From Bacteroidota bacterium (GTDB lineage Bacteria > Bacteroidota > Rhodothermia > Rhodothermales > Rubricoccaceae), in NCBI GenBank assembly GCA_039821555.1, contig JBCBNX010000001.1:236576-300575 (forward strand): 64,000 nt of DNA. Direction: 5' to 3'. The notes beneath the pieces were generated by a model that was not told the origin of the DNA, made no database searches, and was given only the letters and a program-made list of their open reading frames with translations. This document shows positions 1-6,585 of the stretch, in pieces (the first letter of the stretch is position 1; each line of letters begins with the position of its first letter). The translations under genes and the position numbers were made by a program.

Positions 1-1686
1 CTCACCGACACGCGGACGAATTCCGGCGGGACGCCCCAGGGCGCGCAGCGCGTGTTCGTAGATGCCACGACCGAGCAGGCCGACGGCAGCTTCGCTTCCC
101 CAAGAGCGTTCGGCAACACCGCGGCGACGGCGGCTTCGATGACGCTCGGCGGCCAGCGCGGCACCGCCGACACCCTCGACGTTGGCTGGTACATGCTCTC
201 GGTGCCCTCCACCGGCGTCACCCTGGCCGACCTCGCCGCCCAGAACCTCGTCCAGGGCGTCGACGGCTACTTCGACGACGACACCGACGCAGCAAACATC
301 TACACGCTCTATGCGCCAGGGACTCCGGACGCGACGCTCGATTTCGTAGAGCCCGGCACGGACACCAACGACGACAGTGGGGTTGGCACGCCGACGGACG
401 GAACGGACTATGAGTTCGTCCCCGGACGCGGCTTCATCTGGTACCACTACGACCTCGACCTGTCGTTGAGCGCGAGCAGTAGTACCCCGATGCCGTACAC
501 GCTGTCGGCCGTAGGTAGCGAGCCCGCTGGGCCGGTTACGTTCACGATCCCGGCCGGGGAATTCTACCTCGCTGGCAATCCCTACCAAAACTCGCTTGCG
601 CTCTCGGGCGTGTCGCAGTCCGGAGGGAGTGGCACCCTGAGCGATGTCGTCCAGGTGTGGGACCCGTTCACCGAGGACGGTGGCGGGACGGGGGCCTACC
701 GCGTATTCTCGCGCACCGCTGCTGACCTGATGGCCACCTGGCAAGGCTTCTTCGTCGAGAACACGGACGGCTCCAACACGGTCGATGTGTCTGTCGCCGA
801 CACCGATTCAGAGGGGGGCGTCTTCTACGGGCGGTACGCTTCGCTCGAACGGCGGCGGCTTGGCTTCAAGCTGAGCGGCCGGGACGCTGCGAACAACGTG
901 GGCACCCTGGATGTCGCAACGGTCCTGCAGTGGATGCCTGGGGCAGAGGTCGGCGCCGATCCGTTCGATGGGTCCAAGCTTAACCCGCTCGGTGGCGCCT
1001 TTGGCACCCTAGCGTTTGTCGGCGAGCGGGCGGGCAAATCCATTCTACGGGCCGTGGACTCTCGACCATTGGAAGCCACAGACTTCGAGGTTGAGCTCGA
1101 CTTCACCACCAACATCTCAGGCGCATTCACGCTGTCCTGGCCGCTCCTCGACAACGTCCCCGGCACGTGGCGCCTCGAACTCGAAGACCGAATGACGGGT
1201 ACTGTCGTGGATCTGCGTTCCGATTCGCTCTACGCCTTCACGAGCAAGCCTGTTGGCGCACGTGCGTTGCCGACCCAGGAGCACCGCCAGGCAGAACTTG
1301 TGTTGCCGTCCTCGTTGCGCGCGACGCCCTCATGGCTGCAGGATGACGCTCGCGGTCAGGCGCCGCGCTTCGTCCTGCGCGTGGCCGACGGCAGCGTTGC
1401 GAACAGCGACGACATGTTGCCGCGCGGCTACACCTTGAGCGAGGTCTACCCGAATCCCTTCAGCCCCACTGCGGAGTTCACGCTCACGCTCGCCGATGCC
1501 CAGACGGTCCGGGCCGAGGTCTTCGATGCGTTGGGCCGACGCGTCGCCGTGCTCACGGATGGTATGCAGCCTCCAGGCACCCACCGCATTGAGGTTCACG
1601 GCAGTGGGTGGGCGAGCGGCCTCTACGTGATCCGCGTGGCCGGCGAGCAGTTCGTCGAGACCCGACGTGTGACGCTTGTGCGCTGA
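1..1686 (+). CDS. T9SS type A sorting domain protein, 5' end outside window
   Basis: The reading frame is open from base 1, so the gene begins upstream of the window; the first in-frame GTG (position 52) is not a convincing start. About 560 codons are visible. The body is rich in Gly, Thr, Asp and Ser with beta-strand-like segments, as in large secreted adhesin-like proteins, and I recognise no catalytic domain. The last 85 or so residues form a type IX secretion sorting domain: a YPNPF motif, alternating hydrophobic strands, an ALGRRVAVL strand, a GLYVIRV strand and a terminal VTLVR. By family knowledge such a protein crosses the outer membrane through the T9SS and is anchored or released at the surface. 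A strong hairpin terminator follows directly. Confidence 0.85.
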   Translation, partial: LTDTRTNSGGTPQGAQRVFVDATTEQADGSFASPRAFGNTAATAASMTLGGQRGTADTLDVGWYMLSVPSTGVTLADLAAQNLVQGVDGYFDDDTDAANIYTLYAPGTPDATLDFVEPGTDTNDDSGVGTPTDGTDYEFVPGRGFIWYHYDLDLSLSASSSTPMPYTLSAVGSEPAGPVTFTIPAGEFYLAGNPYQNSLALSGVSQSGGSGTLSDVVQVWDPFTEDGGGTGAYRVFSRTAADLMATWQGFFVENTDGSNTVDVSVADTDSEGGVFYGRYASLERRRLGFKLSGRDAANNVGTLDVATVLQWMPGAEVGADPFDGSKLNPLGGAFGTLAFVGERAGKSILRAVDSRPLEATDFEVELDFTTNISGAFTLSWPLLDNVPGTWRLELEDRMTGTVVDLRSDSLYAFTSKPVGARALPTQEHRQAELVLPSSLRATPSWLQDDARGQAPRFVLRVADGSVANSDDMLPRGYTLSEVYPNPFSPTAEFTLTLADAQTVRAEVFDALGRRVAVLTDGMQPPGTHRIEVHGSGWASGLYVIRVAGEQFVETRRVTLVR

Positions 1687-1710
1687 TCGACGGCTTGCAC
1701 ACGCAGGGCC

Positions 1711-1741
1711 CGCCCGCCCCGGTTCGACGTCGGGGCGGGCG
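1711..1741 (+). terminator. Hairpin terminator after the T9SS gene
   Basis: A perfect 11-bp stem (CGCCCGCCCCG with its complement at 1731-1741) closes a 9-nt loop and is followed by GGTATTTTGG. It lies 25 nt after the stop codon. The weak T-run overlaps the putative promoter box of gatA. Confidence 0.7.
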
Positions 1742-1744
1742 CGG

Positions 1745-1751
1745 TATTTTG
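1745..1751 (+). promoter_or_regulatory. Putative -7 promoter box for gatA
   Basis: TATTTTG lies 39 nt before the gatA ATG and matches the Bacteroidota-type TAnnTTTG element with one position shortened. No clear -33 element is seen because the upstream bases belong to the preceding terminator hairpin. Confidence 0.4.
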
Positions 1752-1790
1752 GATGCTTCTGCCTATGCTACCCACCTTTGACGCTCCGTC

Positions 1791-3242
1791 ATGCCTGCCT
1801 CGTTCGCCGCTGACCTCGACCGCCTGCGTTCTGGTGCGGTGACCCACAAGGGGCTCGTGGACGGGTTCCTGGCTCGGATCGACGCGCTCAATGGACAAGT
1901 CAATGCGCTGCTCTCAGTCTGCGCGGAGGATGCCCTCGCACAGGCACGCGCCTTGGATGCGCTGCAGGCCGCCGGCACCCTCGACCGAACTACGATGCCG
2001 CTGGCTGGCATGGTGATCGCCGTCAAAGACAACCTCAGCATCGAAGGGCAGCCGTTGACCTGCGGATCCCGCATGCTGGAGGGCTTCCGCGCACTCTACA
2101 CTGCGACGGCCGTCCAGCGGCTCATGGAAGCGGGCGCCATCGTGATTGGGAAGGCGAACTGCGACGAGTTCGCCATGGGCTCCTCCAACGAGACGAGCTA
2201 TTTCGGGGCAGTCCGCAACCCACACGCCCTCGACAGGGTGCCGGGTGGGTCGTCGGGCGGCAGCGCCGCAGCGGTGGCGGCAGGGTTCTGCCATGCGGCA
2301 CTCGGCAGTGACACCGGCGGTTCGATTCGGCAGCCAGCTGCGTTCTGTGGCGTCGTGGGGCTCAAGCCGACTTACGGCCGCGTCAGCCGCTTTGGGCTCG
2401 TCGCCTTCGCGTCGTCGTTCGATTGCGTGGGACCGCTCGCTCACTCGACTGAGGACGTTGCCCGGTTGTTGGAAGTCATGGCTGGAGGCGATGCCCACGA
2501 CATGACGAGTGCGCGGCACGACGTGCCACCCTTCGCGACCCGGCTGGACCGTGGAGTCGAAGGGGTTCGCGTTGGGTTGCCACGGGAGTACTTCGCCGAG
2601 GGCCTCGACCCCGCGGTTCGGACTGCTGTGGAAGCGCAAGCGGCACGCCTCGAAGACCTTGGCGCGACCCTCGTGGACGTATCGCTGCCGATGACCGACG
2701 CTGGGATTGCCACGTACTACGTGCTCACTACGGCCGAGGCGTCGAGCAACCTCGCACGTTTTGACGGCGTGCGCTTCGGCCACCGCGCGGCCCTGCCAGC
2801 GGGCTCCTCGCTAGACGACATGTACACCGCAAGCCGCACCGAAGGGTTTGGCACCGAGGTGAAGCGCCGCATCCTGCTCGGCACCTACGTGCTCTCGGCG
2901 GGCTACTACGACGCGTACTACGAGAAAGCGCAGCGCGTCCGTACCCTGATCCGTCGCGACTTCGAGGCCGCCTTTGATCGGTGCGACGTGCTTTTGACGC
3001 CCGCAACTCCCGCTGCACCGTTCCGCATCGGGGCCAACCTCGACGATCCGCTGGCGATGTACCTCTCCGATGTCTACACGGTCCCAGCCAACCTCGCTGG
3101 CATCCCAGGCCTCGTGGTGCCGGCCCGGACGCCGTTGCCGGAAGAACACGAGGCTGCTGGACTGCCGGTCGGTGTCCAACTGCTCGGCCGCTGGTTTGAC
3201 GAAGCGACGCTGCTTCGCGTCGGGGCGTCGTTGGGCCGGTAG
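1791..3242 (+). CDS. gatA: Asp-tRNA(Asn)/Glu-tRNA(Gln) amidotransferase subunit A
   Basis: GatA hydrolyses glutamine and passes ammonia to GatB, which amidates mischarged Glu-tRNA(Gln) or Asp-tRNA(Asn). The 483-aa length is normal for the family. The amidase signature is intact: the Lys79 region (VIAVKDN), the glycine/serine-rich PGGSSGGS segment at 151-158, and SDTGGSIR at 173-180. The Lys79, Ser154 and Ser178 triad falls at the same numbers as in the well-studied staphylococcal GatA. The start is ATG 1791, 49 nt after the terminator of the preceding gene. gatB and gatC are not in this window, so the three genes are apparently dispersed, as is common in this group. Confidence 0.96.
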   Translation: MPASFAADLDRLRSGAVTHKGLVDGFLARIDALNGQVNALLSVCAEDALAQARALDALQAAGTLDRTTMPLAGMVIAVKDNLSIEGQPLTCGSRMLEGFRALYTATAVQRLMEAGAIVIGKANCDEFAMGSSNETSYFGAVRNPHALDRVPGGSSGGSAAAVAAGFCHAALGSDTGGSIRQPAAFCGVVGLKPTYGRVSRFGLVAFASSFDCVGPLAHSTEDVARLLEVMAGGDAHDMTSARHDVPPFATRLDRGVEGVRVGLPREYFAEGLDPAVRTAVEAQAARLEDLGATLVDVSLPMTDAGIATYYVLTTAEASSNLARFDGVRFGHRAALPAGSSLDDMYTASRTEGFGTEVKRRILLGTYVLSAGYYDAYYEKAQRVRTLIRRDFEAAFDRCDVLLTPATPAAPFRIGANLDDPLAMYLSDVYTVPANLAGIPGLVVPARTPLPEEHEAAGLPVGVQLLGRWFDEATLLRVGASLGR

Positions 3243-3468
3243 GAACGCCCCAGCAGGTGCACCGGATGGGCTTCGCTCCTGCCGGTTGGAGATGCCACAG
3301 GGGGACGTCAGACTTTGGGATGACAAGGCGAAGCGGAACCTAGGCATAACGACGCCGCCGGGTGATAGGCAACGAGCCGAATATCAGTGGCGATACTGAG
3401 ACTAGATTTCTCTACTTGGCGTCGCATTTGTGAGCAGGGGAGGCTACCACCAAACTCACCGCACCTCC

Positions 3469-4413
3469 ATGTTTCGCCCCCTCCTCCGGCACGGTCTCGC
3501 TGCCCTCGGCCACCTCTATCCGCTCCAGACTGGGTGCGGTCAACTCTCTCGTTCACGACTCTGCCGCTGGGCTGTGGAGGGCGATGGCATCCAGGACGCG
3601 CGCCTCCGAAACGGCATGACGCTTCGCGTCCCGCTTACCGAGTTCGTCGGGCGCGCCGTGTACTACTTCGGCGATCTCGATCCCAAGATCACCTGGGTCC
3701 TGCAGCGCCTTCTCCGACCCGGCGACACCGTGCTGGACATCGGCGCCAATGTCGGGCTCGTCTCGCACTACGCCGCAGGGCTTGTCGGTCCTCACGGCCG
3801 CGTGCATGCCTTTGAGCCGCAGCCCCAACTTGTTTCCCTGATGGAGGCCTCGGTACAGGCAAACAGGTTGGGCAATCTGCACATCCACAACCTCGCTTTG
3901 GGCGATGAGGAGGCGCACCTCGACCTGTTTATCCCCAGCCACAACTACGGCGCGGCGTCGCTCGTCGTGGAAGCGGGGACTGAGGGCGAACGCGTGCGTG
4001 TCCCGGTGCTCAATGCCACCAACTACTTCGAAGAGCTCGGCGTGGACCAAGCTCGGCTCGTCAAGATGGACGTGGAGGGCTATGAACCGACCGTGCTCCG
4101 CGGAGCCGCGCGCTTTCTCGACCATGTCGGGCCGCACTTCATATTGCTCGAACTGAACCGGGCAGGCCACCACGGCGGCAACGACGAGGCCGTGCAGTTG
4201 CTACGGCGCCATGGCTACGTCTTCTTCAACATCCCTCGGCGTCCACTTGCCAACATGGTCATGCGCTCCGGCGGCATCAACGGTTGGAGCCACGACGTGA
4301 TCGCTGTCCACGGAAGCAAGGTCGCGGAAGCCGAACGCCTCCTTCCCGTTCGCACTCGTCGTGCGGAACCGGCTACGCGGGGAGAGCTAGTCCGCGTGCC
4401 AGCAGTCGCCTAG
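3469..4413 (+). CDS. FkbM family methyltransferase
   Basis: This is a 314-aa SAM-dependent methyltransferase of the FkbM family, enzymes that O-methylate sugars, lipids or other secondary metabolites. The SAM-binding motif I is DIGANVGLVSHYA (about residues 88-100), followed by an acidic motif II (HAFEPQPQ) and the family-typical VKMDVEGYE segment near residue 200. I chose ATG 3469 over an in-frame GTG at 3430 because the family fold begins shortly after it. It sits alone between gatA and truB, and nothing nearby identifies the acceptor; the polysaccharide locus lies 40 kb away. Confidence 0.85.
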   Translation: MFRPLLRHGLAALGHLYPLQTGCGQLSRSRLCRWAVEGDGIQDARLRNGMTLRVPLTEFVGRAVYYFGDLDPKITWVLQRLLRPGDTVLDIGANVGLVSHYAAGLVGPHGRVHAFEPQPQLVSLMEASVQANRLGNLHIHNLALGDEEAHLDLFIPSHNYGAASLVVEAGTEGERVRVPVLNATNYFEELGVDQARLVKMDVEGYEPTVLRGAARFLDHVGPHFILLELNRAGHHGGNDEAVQLLRRHGYVFFNIPRRPLANMVMRSGGINGWSHDVIAVHGSKVAEAERLLPVRTRRAEPATRGELVRVPAVA

Positions 4414-4449
4414 CGCGAGGGGGGAGACGCGGGGGCACGCGTGAAGACG

Positions 4450-4456
4450 TAGCTTG
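4450..4456 (+). promoter_or_regulatory. Putative -7 promoter box for truB
   Basis: TAGCTTG lies 17 nt before the truB ATG. The same TAGCTTG/TAGCTTC word recurs ahead of several unrelated genes in this window (for example 13326 and 30201), which is the main support. Confidence 0.35.
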
Positions 4457-4473
4457 CGGTCAACCCGTAGGCC

Positions 4474-5199
4474 ATGTCAGATCTCCACATTCTCACCGCC
4501 GGGCAGCCGATCCCAACCGATCCCGGATATGCCGTCCTTGTCGATAAGCCAAAGGGGCTGTCCTCGTTTGGCGTCATCCGACGGCTGCGGCGTTTCCTCG
4601 GCATAAAAAAGATCGGCCACGCAGGCACGCTCGACCCGATGGCGACGGGCCTGCTCATCTGCTTGGTTGGGCGTGCTGCGACGCGCGAGCAGGACCGCTT
4701 CATGGGTCTGCCAAAGGAGTACACCGGCACCATTCGCCTCGGCGAGACAACGGCGTCGTACGACGCCGAAGCGGAGATCCTAGACGTCGTGTCGATGCAC
4801 GGCGCGCCCTCGGCTGCGGAGATGGAAGAGGCGCGACAGCACTTCCTCGGCGAGATCGACCAGGTGCCGCCCATCTACTCGGCGATCAAGCAGGGCGGCG
4901 AGCGGCTCTACAAGAAGGCCCGCCGCGGCGAAAATGTCGAGATCAAACCGCGCCGCGTTACCGTGACCCGCTTTCAGGTCGGCGAGGCACGCCAGGAGAA
5001 GCCAGGCACGTTCGATGTCGACATAGAGGTAGCGTGCTCGAAGGGAACCTACATCCGCAGCCTGGCCCACGATTTCGGACAAGCACTCGGCGCTGGAGGG
5101 CACCTCGTGGCGCTACGTCGCGAGGCCATCGGTGAACACCGAGTAGCGGATGCCTGGACCATAGAAGGCCTGGAGGCAGCAACCCGTCAAGGGGACTGA
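4474..5199 (+). CDS. truB: tRNA pseudouridine(55) synthase TruB
   Basis: TruB isomerises U55 in the T-loop of elongator tRNAs. The 241-aa protein has the catalytic motif GHAGTLDPMATGLL at residues 48-61, with Asp54 as the nucleophile, and the conserved substrate-loop residues YTGTIRLGETT and SKGTYIRSLAHDFG further on. The C-terminal PUA-like extension of the E. coli enzyme is absent or very short, as in many bacteria. In other genomes truB often lies beside rbfA or ribF; here it stands alone, ahead of a tRNA-Ser gene. Confidence 0.95.
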   Translation: MSDLHILTAGQPIPTDPGYAVLVDKPKGLSSFGVIRRLRRFLGIKKIGHAGTLDPMATGLLICLVGRAATREQDRFMGLPKEYTGTIRLGETTASYDAEAEILDVVSMHGAPSAAEMEEARQHFLGEIDQVPPIYSAIKQGGERLYKKARRGENVEIKPRRVTVTRFQVGEARQEKPGTFDVDIEVACSKGTYIRSLAHDFGQALGAGGHLVALRREAIGEHRVADAWTIEGLEAATRQGD

Positions 5200-5323
5200 G
5201 CACTGGCAATCGTTTCGGGCAATCTTCGACGAGACGCCGCGGCCGGAAGCAGGACCTGCCCGTAGTTTTCTCGTCTGTCGATACATGACGCATACCGCCC
5301 GCGCAGCATGGCTCGCGAGTGCG

Positions 5324-5330
5324 TATGTTC
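5324..5330 (+). promoter_or_regulatory. Putative promoter box of tRNA-Ser
   Basis: TATGTTC ends 6 nt before the mature 5' end of the tRNA, the spacing expected of a -7/-10 element. It resembles the boxes in front of the tRNA-Leu and tRNA-Phe genes. Confidence 0.45.
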
Positions 5331-5335
5331 TCCCC

Positions 5336-5421
5336 GGAGGGGTGCCGGAGTGGTCGAACGGGGCGGTCTCGAAAACCGTTGTGCGCTTTGCGTACCGGGG
5401 GTTCGAATCCCTCCCCCTCCG
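5336..5421 (+). tRNA. tRNA-Ser (anticodon CGA)
   Basis: The 86-nt cloverleaf has a GGAGGGG/CCCCTCC acceptor stem, a class II long variable arm and a TTCGAAT T-loop. The anticodon loop is CTCGAAA, giving CGA, which reads UCG serine codons. The discriminator is G. The 3' CCA is not encoded: CCG follows. A T-run terminator lies about 20 nt downstream. Confidence 0.95.
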
Positions 5422-5441
5422 CCGCGAACCGATGTTCGCAC

Positions 5442-5473
5442 AAGCCTGCTCGTTCTCACGGGCAGGTTTTTTT
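5442..5473 (+). terminator. Intrinsic terminator after tRNA-Ser
   Basis: The stem CCTGCTC/GGGCAGG, extended by AAG/TTT pairs, is followed by a run of seven T residues. This is the most canonical rho-independent terminator in the window. Confidence 0.85.
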
Positions 5474-5487
5474 GTGGAACGACGTTG

Positions 5488-5494
5488 TAGCTTC
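5488..5494 (+). promoter_or_regulatory. Putative -7 box, possibly giving a leaderless mRNA
   Basis: TAGCTTC ends only 5 nt before the ATG at 5500. If it is a true -7 element, transcription would begin at or next to the start codon and the mRNA would be leaderless. No Shine-Dalgarno-like sequence is visible in the short gap. Confidence 0.35.
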
Positions 5495-5499
5495 CGCTC

Positions 5500-6354
5500 A
5501 TGCCGACGCCGCCGGACCCTGCCGACCCGTACCGCCACGACAGTCCGTGGCGACGCATGGCTGCCGCGGTGTTCGCTGCGCCGACCGATGCCCGACTCTC
5601 CGTGACCGTCGACGTGGATGTCTCCGAGGCGGTCGCATTTCTCGAAGCGGGACGCCGACCTGGCGTACGGCTCGGCCTGGTGCACCTCGTGGCTGCCGCC
5701 ATCGCGCGCACGATCGACGAGGACGTGCCGGCCATGAACACCTACCTCCACCGCGGACGAGTCCGCGCCAAGCGCTCCCTCGACGTGCTCTTGACGGCGA
5801 AGGTGCCAGGTCGTGATGCGTTGACAGAGATCAGGCTCGCCGCTGCACATACCCAGACGGCGTACGCCCTAGCCGAGGCTGCGCACGCCGGACTGCGCCA
5901 CCTGCGTACGCCACAGGGACGACGGGCAACGAAGAAAACCTACACGCTAGCACGCATCCCATGGGCTGTCCGTCGGCCCGTTTTCAAAGCGCTACGTGGC
6001 ATGACGTCGGGCCTCGGTCTAGCGCTGCCTGCCTTCGATATGGCGCCGGAATCGTTCGGGACGGTCGTGCTTTCTGAGGTTGGACGCTTCAAGCACCGCG
6101 AGGCCCCCTTCTGGACGCGCTCAGTGGATGGGCCGCTCGTCCCAGCCGCCCGCGGTACCACCGTCGTGTGGCTGATGGAGCCACGCCCCATGCCCGTCGC
6201 CACGGGAGAAACCACCATCGGTCGCATCTGCGCACCGCTCTCCGCCACCTTCGACCACCGGCTCGTGGACGGACGACACGTCGGGGTGTTCTTCAGCGGT
6301 GTCGCGCGCCGACTGCGCGACCCTGCACGACTGTGCGAGCCACCACGCGGCTGA
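5500..6354 (+). CDS. Stand-alone 2-oxoacid dehydrogenase E2-type acyltransferase domain
   Basis: This 284-aa protein has the CoA-dependent acyltransferase fold of dihydrolipoyl acyltransferases (E2) and chloramphenicol acetyltransferase. The hallmark is ATFDHRLVDGRHVG near residues 255-268, where His and Asp of DHRxxDG are the catalytic pair. There is no lipoyl domain and no E1/E3-binding domain, so it cannot act as a normal E2 core. The first third starts with a Pro/Asp-rich segment and the fold's VDVDVSEAVAF strand. No dehydrogenase genes are nearby and the acyl acceptor is unknown. It is flanked by tRNA-Ser and an oppositely oriented tRNA-Leu that begins 3 nt after its stop. Confidence 0.75.
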   Translation: MPTPPDPADPYRHDSPWRRMAAAVFAAPTDARLSVTVDVDVSEAVAFLEAGRRPGVRLGLVHLVAAAIARTIDEDVPAMNTYLHRGRVRAKRSLDVLLTAKVPGRDALTEIRLAAAHTQTAYALAEAAHAGLRHLRTPQGRRATKKTYTLARIPWAVRRPVFKALRGMTSGLGLALPAFDMAPESFGTVVLSEVGRFKHREAPFWTRSVDGPLVPAARGTTVVWLMEPRPMPVATGETTIGRICAPLSATFDHRLVDGRHVGVFFSGVARRLRDPARLCEPPRG

Positions 6355-6357
6355 GCG

Positions 6358-6441
6358 TGCCCCCAGTAGGAGTCGAACCTACACGCCCTTTCGGACACCA
6401 GATCCTAAGTCTGGCCTGTCTACCAATTCCAGCATAGGGGC
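6358..6441 (-). tRNA. tRNA-Leu (anticodon TAG)
   Basis: The minus-strand 84-nt class II tRNA has acceptor GCCCCTA paired with TGGGGGC, discriminator A, a TGG-rich D-loop, a long variable arm, T-loop TTCGACT, and anticodon loop CTTAGGA, giving UAG (reads CUA leucine codons). CCA is not encoded. Its 3' end is almost fused to the stop codon of the convergent acyltransferase gene. Confidence 0.95.
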
Positions 6442-6449
6442 AGGAGGTT

Positions 6450-6457
6450 TAAAGGTA
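6450..6457 (-). promoter_or_regulatory. Putative promoter box of tRNA-Leu
   Basis: On the minus strand the sequence is TACCTTTA, a one-mismatch match to TAnnTTTG, ending 8 nt before the mature tRNA 5' end. The position and the match to the tRNA-Phe box support it. Confidence 0.5.
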
Positions 6458-6532
6458 CGCCACCGCGTTGGCGCCGGAACCGGTCGGGCGTCGCCTTCCC
6501 ACATGCTTCGCAAGCCGAAAAGGACGGGCGCG

Positions 6533-6539
6533 TATCTTC
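6533..6539 (+). promoter_or_regulatory. Putative -7 promoter box for the S46 peptidase
   Basis: TATCTTC lies 46 nt before the ATG at 6586, a distance consistent with a short 5' UTR. The identical word precedes mutS at 34319. Confidence 0.4.
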
Positions 6540-6585
6540 AACGCCCCCTTGCATTCCTGCCATTCTCACTGGATCCACTCTTCCG

